A DNA stretch of 64,000 nucleotides from contig JANOQM010000089.1 of assembly GCA_031422295.1 (NCBI GenBank), forward strand, positions 1-64,000, given 5' to 3'. Position 1 is the stretch's first letter; each line of letters opens with the position of its first letter. This document shows positions 25,885-34,720 of the stretch, piece after piece. Source of the DNA: JANOMH01 sp031422295 (lineage in GTDB: Bacteria > Pseudomonadota > Alphaproteobacteria > Rhodobacterales > Rhodobacteraceae). The position numbers were made by a program, and so were the translations under genes. A model generated the notes under the pieces. It was not told the origin of the DNA. It saw only the letters and a list, made by a program, of their open reading frames with translations, and did not search any database.

Positions 25885-26594
25885 CCCAACTTCAAACGGG
25901 CACCCTGTATGGCGTCGGCGTCGGCCCCGGCGCGCCTGATCTGATGACCTTGCGGGCGGCCCGGCTGATCGAAACCGCCACGGTGATTGCCTACCCGACC
26001 CTTGCCGGGGCGGCCAGTTTTGCGCGGTCGATTGCAGCAGGGCTGATCCCTTCCGATGCCACGGAAATCGTCATGGACGTGCCAATGACTACCGACCGTG
26101 AACCTGCGCAGCGGGCCTATGATCTGGGGGTTAGGCAGATTGCCGCAGCACTTGACCAAGGACAAAACGTGATCTGCCTATGCGAAGGAGACCCGTTTTT
26201 CTATGGCTCCTTCATGTATCTATTCGCCCGCCTGTCTACCCGCTACCGCGTTGAAATCGTGCCCGGAATCACCTCTGTCACCGCCTGTGCCGCTGTCGCT
26301 GGGCTGCCGCTGGTCGCCCGCAACGAACGGCTAACCGTCCTGCCCGGCCCGCTGCCGGAGGCGGAATTGCGCGCCCGGATCGAAGGCGCGGAAAGCGTGG
26401 TCATTATGAAGGTTGGGCGGCATTTGCCCAAGATCCGGGGGATCATCGACGCCTTGGGCCTGACTAACCGGGCGGTTTATGTCGAACGCGCCACCCTGCC
26501 CGAACAAGTGGTCTGGCCGCTGGCCGATGCACCCGACGTGGCCCCATATTTTTCAATGATACTGCTGACCAAAGGAGCCGATCCATGGCTGTAA
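25881..26594 (+). CDS. cobI: Precorrin-2 C20-methyltransferase CobI/CbiL
   Basis: SAM-dependent methylation at C20 of precorrin-2 or its cobalt form. 237 aa from the ATG at 25881, which overlaps the cobL stop. Family motifs: YGVGVGPGAPDLMTLRAARLI at the N-terminus, VICLCEGDPFFYGSFMYLF, and EIVPGITSVTACAAVAGLPL. It overlaps the next gene by 10 bp. Confidence 0.94.
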   Translation: MTQLQTGTLYGVGVGPGAPDLMTLRAARLIETATVIAYPTLAGAASFARSIAAGLIPSDATEIVMDVPMTTDREPAQRAYDLGVRQIAAALDQGQNVICLCEGDPFFYGSFMYLFARLSTRYRVEIVPGITSVTACAAVAGLPLVARNERLTVLPGPLPEAELRARIEGAESVVIMKVGRHLPKIRGIIDALGLTNRAVYVERATLPEQVVWPLADAPDVAPYFSMILLTKGADPWL

Positions 26595-28399
26595 GTCCTG
26601 TTGTCATGGCCCTGTCGCGGTCCGGAGAACCCGTAGCGCACCGGGTTGCCACTGCTTTGGGAGCCCAAGTACATGGACGCCAAGGCCGGGTGGACAAGGC
26701 TGATGCGTGGTTTGCCAATGCGCTGGACCATGCCCGCGGTCTGTTCGCCGCAGGCATCCCGATTGTGGGCGTTTGTGCCAGTGGCATTTTGATCCGCGCC
26801 GTGGCGCCGCTGCTGGCGGATAAACGTACCGAACCGCCGGTGATTTCGATCAGTGATGACGGGGCGGTGGTAATCCCGCTGCTGGGTGGGCACCGGGGTG
26901 CTAACCGAATGGCGCGGCAGATTGCCGAGGAGTTGGGGGCGCTGGCGGCGATCACCACAGCGGGGGATGTGGCGCTGGGCGTGGCACTGGACGTGCCGCC
27001 ACCGGGCTGGCGGCTGGTCAATCCGAATGATGCCAAGGACGCAATGACAGGGCTTTTGGCGGGCGGCGGCGTGACGGTTGTGGGCAATGCGCCGTGGCTG
27101 GCCGAGTTGCCGCGTGGGCCGGGGTTGACGATCAGTTGCGGGATGGAACCCGCGCAGAACGGACCCGCGCACCTGCACTTTACACCGCAACGGGTCACAC
27201 TGGGGGTGGGCTGTGCGCGGGGTTGTCCACCTGCAGAACTGGCGGATTTGGTGGCGGTGGTGCTGGCCAAGGCGGGTATTGCGCCGCAGGCGGTCCATTC
27301 GGTCAATTCGATTGATCTCAAGGCAGATGAACCTGCCGTGATCGAACTGGCCCACACGATGGGCGTGCCTTTGCGGCTGTTTACGGCGGCGGAACTGGAG
27401 GCCGAAGCGCCCCGTCTGCAAAACCCGTCCAACGTGGTGTTTGCCGAAGTGGGCTGCCACGGCGTCAGCGAAGGCGCGGCTTTGGCACAGGTTGGTCCGG
27501 GCGGTGTGCTGCATGTGGCCAAGCATAAATCGGCCAATGCGACCTGTGCTTTAGGCCTGTCGGCAGAGCCGCTGACCATCTTGCGTGGGCGGCCCCGGGG
27601 GCGGTTGTCGGTCGTCGGCATCGGCCCGGGGCAGGCATCTTGGCGCACACCGGAAGTGTCTCAACTTGTGGCGCAGGCGCAGGAACTGGTCGGATATGGA
27701 TTGTATATTGATCTTCTGGGACCGCTGGCCGTGGGCAAGGCCCGGTCTGATTTCCCACTGGGCGGCGAGGAGGACCGCTGCCGGTATGCGCTGGAACAGG
27801 CGGGCAAGGGGCTGAATGTCGCCCTTGTGTGTTCCGGTGATGCCGGGATTTACGCCATGGCCGCACTGGTGTTTGAACTGCTGGACCGGGGGCCGGAGGC
27901 GCTGGGTGTCAGCGATGCCGCACGACGGGTCGAGGTGGTCTGTTCGCCGGGTGTTTCGGCCTTACAGGGGGCTGCGGCGCGGGCGGGCGCACCCTTGGGG
28001 CATGATTTCTGTGCCATATCGCTGTCCGACCTACTGACACCGCGCGAGGATATCCTAAAGCGGCTCAAGGCTGCTGCCGAGGGGGATTTCGTCATCGCGT
28101 TTTACAACCCTGTATCGCAGCGGCGGCGGACGTTGCTGGCCGAGGCGCGGGATATTCTGTTGCAACACCGCCCCGCCGATACGCCGGTCATGCTGGCGTC
28201 ATCATTAGGCCGGCCCGAGGAACATGTGCGCTATCGGCGGTTGGACGCGCTGAATGTGGACGAGGTCGATATGCTGACGGTGGTGCTGGTGGGATCGTCA
28301 CAATCGCGGTTGGCGATGTTAGGCGAGGGGCCACGGATGTATACCCCACGCGGCTATGCCCGAAAAATTGATGGGGATTTAAGCAAGGTGGCGTCATGA
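26585..28399 (+). CDS. cobJ: CbiG-CobJ fusion: cobalamin ring contraction protein / precorrin-3B C17-methyltransferase
   Basis: 604 aa, two enzymes in one chain. Residues 1 to about 335 are CbiG (VCASGILIRAVAPLL; GGHRGANRMARQIAEELG; C-terminal CobE-like LGVGCARGCPPAEL), which opens the delta-lactone in the cobalt-early route. Residues about 340-604 are CobJ/CbiH (LSVVGIGPG; LVCSGDAGIYAMA; FYNPVSQRRR), which methylates C17 during ring contraction. A CbiG part together with CbiX suggests cobalt goes in early. Coupled to cobM by ATGA. Confidence 0.93.
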   Translation: MAVSPVVMALSRSGEPVAHRVATALGAQVHGRQGRVDKADAWFANALDHARGLFAAGIPIVGVCASGILIRAVAPLLADKRTEPPVISISDDGAVVIPLLGGHRGANRMARQIAEELGALAAITTAGDVALGVALDVPPPGWRLVNPNDAKDAMTGLLAGGGVTVVGNAPWLAELPRGPGLTISCGMEPAQNGPAHLHFTPQRVTLGVGCARGCPPAELADLVAVVLAKAGIAPQAVHSVNSIDLKADEPAVIELAHTMGVPLRLFTAAELEAEAPRLQNPSNVVFAEVGCHGVSEGAALAQVGPGGVLHVAKHKSANATCALGLSAEPLTILRGRPRGRLSVVGIGPGQASWRTPEVSQLVAQAQELVGYGLYIDLLGPLAVGKARSDFPLGGEEDRCRYALEQAGKGLNVALVCSGDAGIYAMAALVFELLDRGPEALGVSDAARRVEVVCSPGVSALQGAAARAGAPLGHDFCAISLSDLLTPREDILKRLKAAAEGDFVIAFYNPVSQRRRTLLAEARDILLQHRPADTPVMLASSLGRPEEHVRYRRLDALNVDEVDMLTVVLVGSSQSRLAMLGEGPRMYTPRGYARKIDGDLSKVAS

Positions 28400-29166
28400 C
28401 CGTTTACTTCATCGGCGCAGGGCCGGGCGATCCGGAGTTGCTGACGCTGAAAGCCGCGCGGCTGATTGCGGCCTGTCCGGTGTGTTTATATGCGGGCTCA
28501 CTGGTGCCCGAGTCTGTGGTCGCAGGTGCGCCTGCGGGGGCACGGGTGCTGGATACGGCGCCGATGACACTGGATGATACCCATGCCGAAATTCTGGCCG
28601 CCCATGCCAAGGGCCAGGACGTGGCCCGCGTGCATTCGGGTGATCCGTCGCTGTATGGCGCGATTGCGGAACAAATCCGGCGGCTCAAGGCGGATGGGAT
28701 CGATTATCAGATCATCCCCGGTGTGCCCGCCTATGTCGCCGCCGCCGCCGCCCTAGGGCAGGAACTGACCATCCCCGAGGTGGCGCAATCGCTGGTTCTG
28801 ACGCGCATGTCGATGAAATCGACATCGATGCCGGCGGGCGAAACGCTGGAAAATTTTGCCCGGTCCGGCACGACGCTGGCTATCCATCTGGGCATCCGGG
28901 CGCTGCGCGAGATTGAGCGGCAATTAACCCCGTTTTATGGCGCGGATTGCCCGGTGGCCGTGGTGTACCGCGTCGGCTGGCCCGATCAGATCATCCTGCG
29001 CGGCACCCTGTCGGATATTCATGCCAAGGTCAGGGAATCAAAGATTACCCGCACCGCCCTGATTCTGTTGGGCCCGGCATTGGCCGATCAACATGGCTTT
29101 CCAGACAGCGCGCTTTACAACCCTGAGCATCCGCATGTGTTGCGCCCGCGCGTCAAAACCGGATAA
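28396..29166 (+). CDS. cobM: Precorrin-4 C11-methyltransferase CobM/CbiF
   Basis: Methylates C11 of precorrin-4 or its cobalt form. 256 aa. FIGAGPGDPELLTLKAARLI is at the N-terminus, followed by VARVHSGDPSLYGAIAEQI, YQIIPGVPAYVAAAAALGQE and VLTRMSMKSTSMPAGE. Last recognised gene of the rightward cob operon. Confidence 0.95.
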   Translation: MTVYFIGAGPGDPELLTLKAARLIAACPVCLYAGSLVPESVVAGAPAGARVLDTAPMTLDDTHAEILAAHAKGQDVARVHSGDPSLYGAIAEQIRRLKADGIDYQIIPGVPAYVAAAAALGQELTIPEVAQSLVLTRMSMKSTSMPAGETLENFARSGTTLAIHLGIRALREIERQLTPFYGADCPVAVVYRVGWPDQIILRGTLSDIHAKVRESKITRTALILLGPALADQHGFPDSALYNPEHPHVLRPRVKTG

Positions 29167-29267
29167 TCCCGCTATTTCAGCACCTTATGCTGCGTTGCGG
29201 CGGAAGTGTTAACTTGATTTTACATGGAGCAGGCACATCATCTGAATCGGGTGGCGTGAGGTGTGTA

Positions 29268-29621
29268 ATGTCGAACTATTTACCAGAGGCGGTCCGCAGA
29301 GGCCTGGAAGACGCGCGCAAAGCGACCCAACGCCGGTCAAGCCGGTTATGCGTTCATGACGGTGACGATGTGCATCGGGTTTTGCGGCTGTGGGACAGCG
29401 GGTTTACCCTAGATGCCAAGGATGCGCCGCAACTGCGCGGGTTTGTCGATATTTATGACGGCAGCCGCCATTTGTATCAGTGCCTGATCGTCGCATCCTA
29501 TGAACAGACCGGCGAGCGGGTGTATGATTTCAAATGGTCCACGGCCGTCGCGGGAGGCCCGGCGCTGGATTTTGTACGGGCCGACGATGCGCCGGTCGCG
29601 TTGATCCCGCGCCTATTGTAA
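29268..29621 (+). CDS. Conserved hypothetical protein of Rhodobacterales
   Basis: 117 aa, soluble, no signal peptide. The start MSNYLPEAVRRGLEDARKA at 29268 has GAGG upstream. The sequence (RLCVHDGDDVHRVLRLWDSG; YDGSRHLYQCLIVAS) resembles a short family common in Rhodobacterales with no function known to me. It converges with and overlaps the PatB gene end by 9 bp. It is separated from cobM by about 100 bp, so probably not part of the cob operon. Confidence 0.7.
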   Translation: MSNYLPEAVRRGLEDARKATQRRSSRLCVHDGDDVHRVLRLWDSGFTLDAKDAPQLRGFVDIYDGSRHLYQCLIVASYEQTGERVYDFKWSTAVAGGPALDFVRADDAPVALIPRLL

Positions 29622-30782
29622 ATCCGCAAAGGCCGCCTGTATTCGCGACACGGCATTGATCACTTGCGCCCGGGGGGCGGCAAAGTTCATCCGCATGAAC
29701 CCATCGCCGCCCAAGCCGAACGTCGGTCCATGGTTTACTGCCACCCGCGCCTGTTGTTCAATCCGCCTGACAATTTCCGCGTGATCCATCCCGGTGCCGG
29801 AAAAATCGACCCACGCCAGATAGGTTGATTCCAGCACCATCGAGGCCACGCCCGGAATGGCATTCATCCCGGCATCGAGCACACGGCGGTTGCCGTCGAG
29901 GTACAGGCGCAATTCATCGACCCAGGCCGCCCCCTCTGGCGAATAGGCTGCAGTTGCCATGTGCATGCCGAAACTGCCCGGCGAGGTGCCCATCGCAATG
30001 ATCCGGGCACCAAACCGCGCCCGCAAATCGGGATCGGCGATGATGACATTGCCGATATGCGCGCCTGCGATGTTAAAGGTCTTGGTCGTGGCAGTCATCA
30101 TCACCAGATGTTCGCTGATGCCGTCAATCGTGGCCATCGGGACATGGACCTGACCCGGCATGGTCAGGTCATGGTGAATTTCGTCGCTGACCAGCACCAG
30201 ATCATGACGTTTGGCAAATGCAGCAACGGCGCGAAGTTCAGCCCGGGTCCAAACCCGGCCGCTGGGATTATGTGGGGAACACAGGATCATCATCGTTTCC
30301 CGCCCCGTCATCAGCGCGTCATAAGCGTCGAAATCCATTTCATAGCGGCCCGCCACATTGACCAGCGGACATTCCCGCACCTCGCGCCCGGCAGCTTTGA
30401 TGATGCGGGAAAAGGCGTGGTAGACGGGGGTAAACAACACCACGCCATCCCCAGGCGCGGTAAAGGCATCGACACAAAGGCCCACACCATTGCAAAGACC
30501 ATTGACGCTAAAGATCGTGGCAGGGTCGAGGTCCCAGCCGTGGCGCTTTGACATCCACCACCCAATTGCGGCGTTGTAAGCGCGGTCATCGCCGAAATAG
30601 CCATAGACGCCATGGGCCGTCATTGCCGCCAACGCCCGTTGCACAACATCAGCGGCCCGAAACTCCATATCCGCGACCCACATCGCAATGCCATCATCGG
30701 GCGAGACGCCGCGCACGGCCTGCATATCGTCCCATTTGTTGCTATGGGTGCCGCGATTGTCGATCAGGTCGTCAAAATTCAT
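29613..30782 (-). CDS. PatB/MalY family aminotransferase, probable cystathionine beta-lyase
   Basis: PLP enzyme of the MalY/PatB group (C-S beta-lyase). 389 aa from ATG 30782 (MNFDDLIDNRGTHSNKWDDM) with GGAGG upstream; the N-terminal R..T.S.KWD pattern is typical. CSPHNPSGRVWTRAEL, VSDEIHHDL and the PLP lysine region TATTKTFNIAGAHIGNVI are present. Single gene, divergent from def. Substrate could be cystathionine or another cysteine conjugate. Confidence 0.9.
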   Translation of the reverse strand: MNFDDLIDNRGTHSNKWDDMQAVRGVSPDDGIAMWVADMEFRAADVVQRALAAMTAHGVYGYFGDDRAYNAAIGWWMSKRHGWDLDPATIFSVNGLCNGVGLCVDAFTAPGDGVVLFTPVYHAFSRIIKAAGREVRECPLVNVAGRYEMDFDAYDALMTGRETMMILCSPHNPSGRVWTRAELRAVAAFAKRHDLVLVSDEIHHDLTMPGQVHVPMATIDGISEHLVMMTATTKTFNIAGAHIGNVIIADPDLRARFGARIIAMGTSPGSFGMHMATAAYSPEGAAWVDELRLYLDGNRRVLDAGMNAIPGVASMVLESTYLAWVDFSGTGMDHAEIVRRIEQQARVAVNHGPTFGLGGDGFMRMNFAAPRAQVINAVSRIQAAFADLQ

Positions 30783-30872
30783 GTCCGCCTCCGTTTGTCG
30801 GCAAGCTAGCGGGATGACGGACAGGCGCAAGAGCATGTTGCAGCGCGGCACTTCATCGCCTAAATCGGCTGC

Positions 30873-31394
30873 ATGAACTTGCGCCATATCCTGATCCATC
30901 CTGACCCGCGCCTGAAAATGGTGTGTAAACCCGTCGCCGTGGTGACGGATGATCTGCGCCGTCTTGCCGACGACATGCTGGCCACGATGTATGCGGCCCC
31001 CGGCATCGGCCTTGCCGCGCCGCAGGTCGGCGTCATGTCCCGGCTGCTGGTCATGGATTGCGTCAAGGAAGAGGGGGCAGCCCCGCGCCCGATGGTTTTG
31101 CTAAACCCTGAAGTCGTGGCTGTATCGGACGAACGCAGTATTTATGACGAGGGTTGTCTGTCGATCCCTGACCAATATGCCGAGGTTGAACGCCCTGCCG
31201 AAGTGACCGCCCGCTGGATGGACCTGAACGGCCAAGTGCAGGAAGAGCATTTCACCGGCCTGTGGGCGACCTGTGTGCAGCACGAGATTGACCATTTGAA
31301 TGGCATTCTGTTCATCGACTACCTCAAACCGCTGCGCCGCCAGATGATTACCCGCAAAATGGTCAAGTTCAAACGCGATCAGGCACGGGGCTAG
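30873..31394 (+). CDS. def: Peptide deformylase, complete active site
   Basis: Removes the N-formyl group from nascent proteins. 173 aa with all three motifs: GIGLAAPQVG, DEGCLSIP (metal cysteine) and QHEIDHLNG (HExxH). First of three tandem deformylase-type genes leading into fmt. The presumed main enzyme. Confidence 0.95.
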   Translation: MNLRHILIHPDPRLKMVCKPVAVVTDDLRRLADDMLATMYAAPGIGLAAPQVGVMSRLLVMDCVKEEGAAPRPMVLLNPEVVAVSDERSIYDEGCLSIPDQYAEVERPAEVTARWMDLNGQVQEEHFTGLWATCVQHEIDHLNGILFIDYLKPLRRQMITRKMVKFKRDQARG

Positions 31395-31398
31395 CCGC

Positions 31399-31875
31399 GT
31401 GGCTGTGCGCCCCATTGTGCTGCTGGGCGATCCGATGTTGCGGGCGCGGGCGGCGGTTGTGACTGCTTTTGACTCCGACCTGAAAAACCTTGCCGCTGAT
31501 CTGCTGGACACGATGTATGCCGCCCCGGGCCGAGGCCTTGCCGCGCCGCAGGTGGGCGTGTCGCAACGCCTGTTCGTGATGGATATTGGGTGGAAGGATG
31601 GTCCGCCCAATCCACAGGTGTTCGTCAATCCGCGTATCACCGATGCGTCGGACGTGATGGTGCCGTTTACAGAAGGCTGTTTGTCGATCCCCGGCCAGAC
31701 TTCCCGCGTGGCCCGGCCCGACCGGGTGGAATTGCACTGGCAAGACCTTGATGGCGCAGCACATGTCGGCTGGTTTGACGGCTTTGCCGCGATTTGTGTC
31801 CAGCACGAGCGCGATCATCTGGACGGGATATTATGTATCGATCTGCCCGTTGTGCCAGTGGCGACCCAGGAATGA
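31399..31875 (+). CDS. Second peptide deformylase
   Basis: 158 aa. Motifs kept: GRGLAAPQVGVS, EGCLSIPG and QHERDHLDG, so metal ligands and catalytic Glu are intact. The C-terminus is shorter than in the first copy. Begins 4 bp after the first deformylase and overlaps the third by ATGA. Confidence 0.9.
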   Translation: MAVRPIVLLGDPMLRARAAVVTAFDSDLKNLAADLLDTMYAAPGRGLAAPQVGVSQRLFVMDIGWKDGPPNPQVFVNPRITDASDVMVPFTEGCLSIPGQTSRVARPDRVELHWQDLDGAAHVGWFDGFAAICVQHERDHLDGILCIDLPVVPVATQE

Positions 31876-32366
31876 CCCGCCCCTTTGTGATGTGGCCGCA
31901 TCCCTGCCTGCGCACCACCGCAGCCCCGGTGGCCGCTGTCACACCTGAAATTCGCGCCCTTTGGGCCGAGATGATTCAGGCGATGGACGCGATGCCCGGC
32001 GTGGGCTTGGCCGCCGTGCAACTGGGTATTCCGCTGGCCTTGGCCGTGGTCGATGCGTCCGATGCGCGGGGTCAAGCAATCCGCATGGCCAATCCGCAGG
32101 TCCTGCACGCCAGCATTGAATTGCGGACCCATGAAGAAGGCTCGCCCAATCTGCCCGGTGTGTCGGCGCTGATCAAACGGCCCCGCGCCGTAACCGTGCG
32201 CTATCTGAACGCGGAAGGCGTGACCGAGGATCGTGATTTTGTCGGCCTGTGGGCCACATCGGTGCAGCACCAGATCGACCATCTGGCTGGGCGTATGTAT
32301 TTTGACCGGCTGGGCCGGGTCAAGCGCGACATGCTGTTGAAACGCGCGGCGAAACGGGGGCGGTGA
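31872..32366 (+). CDS. Deformylase-like protein with altered active site
   Basis: 164 aa with the deformylase fold but changed motifs: GVGLAAVQLG (Pro lost), EGSPNLPG where EGCLS is expected (metal cysteine lost), and QHQIDHLAG where HEIDH is expected (catalytic Glu replaced by Gln). Classical deformylase activity is therefore unlikely; it may be regulatory or act on something else. Start at 31872, overlapping the previous stop; fmt begins 2 bp later. Confidence 0.88.
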   Translation: MTRPFVMWPHPCLRTTAAPVAAVTPEIRALWAEMIQAMDAMPGVGLAAVQLGIPLALAVVDASDARGQAIRMANPQVLHASIELRTHEEGSPNLPGVSALIKRPRAVTVRYLNAEGVTEDRDFVGLWATSVQHQIDHLAGRMYFDRLGRVKRDMLLKRAAKRGR

Positions 32367-32367
32367 C

Positions 32368-33267
32368 ATGCGGATTGTATTCATGGGCACGCCCGACTTT
32401 TCCGTTCCGGTATTGGACGCCCTCTTGCAGGCGGGCCATGACATTGCCTGCGTTTACAGCCAACCGCCCCGCCCCGCTGGCCGTGGCAAACAGGACCGTC
32501 CTTCGCCGGTGCAGCTGCGGGCGCAAGCCTTGGGGTTGAAAACCCGACATCCGGACAGCCTGAAAACGCGTAAGGCGCAGGCGGAGTTTTCCAGCCTGAA
32601 CGCCGACATAGCGGTGGTTGTCGCCTATGGTCTGATCCTTCCCCAAGCGGTGCTGGACATGCCGACCCGTGGTTGTTTGAACATCCACGCCAGCCTTTTG
32701 CCGCGCTGGCGGGGTGCAGCCCCCATCCACCGGGCGATCATGGCCGGAGACGCGGAAACCGGCATCTGCATCATGCAGATGGAGGCAGGGCTGGACACCG
32801 GTCCGGTGTTGCTGCGGCAGGTGTTGGCGATTGCGGCGGAGGAGACGACGGGCGGCTTGCACGACAGGCTGTCGGACTTGGGGGCCGCAATGATCGTGCA
32901 GGCGCTGGCCGAACTGGACCACTTGCGACCTGAACCGCAAAGCCTTGATAGCGTGACCTATGCTACCAAGATCGACAAGGCCGAGGCCCGTGTCGACTGG
33001 ACCCTGCCCGCTGTGCAAGTTGATCGGCTGATCCGTGGCCTGTCACCCTTTCCCGGCGCGTGGTGCGATGTGGCAGGCGAGCGGGTGAAACTTCTGGGGT
33101 CACGGCTGACCGATGGCCACGGCGCACCCGGCACTGTTTTGGACGGGTTCCGAATTGCCTGTGGTGATGGAGCGGTCGAACTGACCGAAGTGCAGCGCGA
33201 AGGCAAACGCCGGATGCCGGTGGACGAGGCGCTGCGCGGACTGACGCTTGGGGCATCGCTGGCTTAA
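32368..33267 (+). CDS. fmt: Methionyl-tRNA formyltransferase
   Basis: Formylates initiator Met-tRNA. 299 aa: IVFMGTPDFSVPVLDALL at the N-terminus, the catalytic region NIHASLLPRWRGAAPIHRAI, GDAETGICIMQM, then the C-terminal OB-like domain (RGLSPFPGAW). Last gene of the deformylase run; its end overlaps the LuxR-type gene by 4 bp. Confidence 0.96.
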   Translation: MRIVFMGTPDFSVPVLDALLQAGHDIACVYSQPPRPAGRGKQDRPSPVQLRAQALGLKTRHPDSLKTRKAQAEFSSLNADIAVVVAYGLILPQAVLDMPTRGCLNIHASLLPRWRGAAPIHRAIMAGDAETGICIMQMEAGLDTGPVLLRQVLAIAAEETTGGLHDRLSDLGAAMIVQALAELDHLRPEPQSLDSVTYATKIDKAEARVDWTLPAVQVDRLIRGLSPFPGAWCDVAGERVKLLGSRLTDGHGAPGTVLDGFRIACGDGAVELTEVQREGKRRMPVDEALRGLTLGASLA

Positions 33268-33809
33268 AGGCTGTGCAACTTGGCCATGGGCCGGGGTGCC
33301 TCGGCGGGTTGCAAAAGGTCCTCCAGAAAAAATGCAGTCAGTTGCGCCCGGCTGGTCAAGTTGGATTTGCGGTAAACCACCGTGGCGTGCTGGCGCACCG
33401 TGGCCTCGGTGCATTGGCGCAGGGCCGCAATTTCCTGGTGCGCGAGGCCCTTTAGCATCAGCGCGGCCACATCCGCCTCAGCCTCGGTCAGGCCCCATTG
33501 GTCGAACTGCGCCGCAATCGCCTTGCTTAACCCCGTCACATGTGCCCGCGCCGCATCGCGCCAGCGGGTGCTTTCGCGCCGGGTTTGCGCCAGATCATCC
33601 AGCAAAGACAGCCGTTCATGCCGCATGTCGCGGGTTTCAGCAGACACAAAGGCGGTCATCGACACGGCAGCGGCCAGCAGGCTCATCTCAACCGCGTCAG
33701 TGGCAAAGACCCATAGATCGAACGGCTCGGTCGAGCGCAGGTGTTCGATGGCCAGCAAAGCGCCAAACAAGGCGGCGGCAATCAGGATGAAACGGGTCTT
33801 GCGGGGCAT
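33264..33809 (-). CDS. Membrane-anchored LuxR-type (GerE) transcription regulator
   Basis: 181 aa. Two N-terminal hydrophobic helices (FILIAAALFGALLAI and MSLLAAAVSMTAFV) are followed by a charged, coiled-coil-like segment (RLSLLDDLAQTRRESTRW) and a C-terminal GerE helix-turn-helix (LTEAEADVAALMLKGLAHQEIAALR split over the recognition helix). No receiver or ligand domain seen. Likely acts from the inner membrane. The neighbour on the same strand is a secreted protein gene, whose flanks carry a repeated 15-bp motif that could be its target (speculative). Confidence 0.82.
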   Translation of the reverse strand: MPRKTRFILIAAALFGALLAIEHLRSTEPFDLWVFATDAVEMSLLAAAVSMTAFVSAETRDMRHERLSLLDDLAQTRRESTRWRDAARAHVTGLSKAIAAQFDQWGLTEAEADVAALMLKGLAHQEIAALRQCTEATVRQHATVVYRKSNLTSRAQLTAFFLEDLLQPAEAPRPMAKLHSL

Positions 33810-33832
33810 GGTGTATCCTTTGGTCGCAGCAT

Positions 33833-33862
33833 GATGCCACAGAACCGAGGCTCTGTGGCATC
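33833..33862 (-). terminator. Long hairpin after the secreted-protein gene
   Basis: An 11-bp perfect stem, GATGCCACAGA (33833-33843) with TCTGTGGCATC (33852-33862), and an 8-base loop. It lies just past the stop of the leftward secreted-protein gene and upstream of the LuxR-type gene. No T-run follows, so it may be a transcript-end hairpin rather than a classic terminator. Confidence 0.55.
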
Positions 33863-33873
33863 CGGCAGATGTC
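33859..33873. repeat. 15-bp direct repeat, copy 1
   Basis: CATCCGGCAGATGTC occurs here and again at 34701-34715, on both sides of the secreted-protein gene. It could be a regulator binding site or an insertion footprint. Confidence 0.5.
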
Positions 33874-33881
33874 GGATCAGC

Positions 33882-34637
33882 CTATTCGGTGGCGAAATAC
33901 GACGCGCCACCGATGGTCTGGTTACCGGTTTCCTCGATCGCCACAATCTCGATCTCGTACAGCGAGGCAGCATCGAAAAACAGCGCCGGGATGGTCACGG
34001 ATGTGATGTGCGGCCCGACATGGATGTCGTAATTGGGCCGGGAAAACCCGTTGTCGTCGGTGTGGTTTTCCTTGTTGACCCAGACCTGATAGGCGCGAAT
34101 GACAATAGGACGGCCATCCTGCGAAGTGGTCACCGGGGCCCATCCGACTATCAGATCGGCCACCGGAACCACGGGCATACCGGGGCTGTCCTCCTCGGGA
34201 ACCGTCAGCGGCGTGATAATCTGCGGCATGGTCGGCAGGACGGTGGTGAACAGGGCGGCCCCGGTCAGCACCTCGCCATCGGTGCCCATGGCGCGCAGGG
34301 CATAATCGCCCTCGGACCAGGCGGCTTTCAGAGCGTCATAGTCCCAGTCGGCATAGACCGGTTCGGTCGATTCAAAAAACACCCCGGCAATCCCCAGATC
34401 GCCCATCCGGCCCGCAGGCAGGACTTGCAGGATCAGCGTGCCAGCGGGGTCAAAGACGCACAGCTCGGTCCAGCCATGATCATCGAAATAGCCATGCACG
34501 CCGATATCGCCGTCACCGGCGTTATCTTCGACAAACAGATTGGCGTGGTTGATGGTGCGGCCCGCGACGTCGGGCACGGTGCAGTCTTGGGCCAAGGCCG
34601 GGCTGGCGAGCAGGGTCAGAAGCAGGGTCAGGCGCAT
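33882..34637 (-). CDS. Secreted protein of unknown function
   Basis: 251 aa with a clear Sec signal peptide (MRLTLLLTLLASPALAQ). The mature part starts DCTVPDVAGRTINHANLFVE. A C-terminal portion (ADLIVGWAPVTTSQDG ... YQVWVNKE ... SVTIPALFFDAASLYEIEIV) reads like a fibronectin type III-like beta-sandwich. No enzyme motif. GGAGA precedes the ATG. Flanked by a direct repeat and followed by a strong hairpin; adjacent to a membrane-bound LuxR-type regulator on the same strand. Confidence 0.75.
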   Translation of the reverse strand: MRLTLLLTLLASPALAQDCTVPDVAGRTINHANLFVEDNAGDGDIGVHGYFDDHGWTELCVFDPAGTLILQVLPAGRMGDLGIAGVFFESTEPVYADWDYDALKAAWSEGDYALRAMGTDGEVLTGAALFTTVLPTMPQIITPLTVPEEDSPGMPVVPVADLIVGWAPVTTSQDGRPIVIRAYQVWVNKENHTDDNGFSRPNYDIHVGPHITSVTIPALFFDAASLYEIEIVAIEETGNQTIGGASYFATE

Positions 34638-34700
34638 GTGGAATCTCCGATGTTAAAAGGGGGTCGCTCCCTCATCTCGGCTTTCGTTGGAGCATCCGGC

Positions 34701-34715
34701 CATCCGGCAGATGTC
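34701..34715. repeat. 15-bp direct repeat, copy 2
   Basis: CATCCGGCAGATGTC, identical to 33859-33873. It lies about 65 bp upstream of the leftward secreted-protein gene start, a position suitable for an operator. Confidence 0.5.
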
Positions 34716-34720
34716 CATGT

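Noticed and set aside
33833..33873. Insertion-sequence footprint at the 15-bp repeats
   Set aside because: No transposase, no terminal inverted repeats and no short target duplication pattern; a regulator site is at least as likely.
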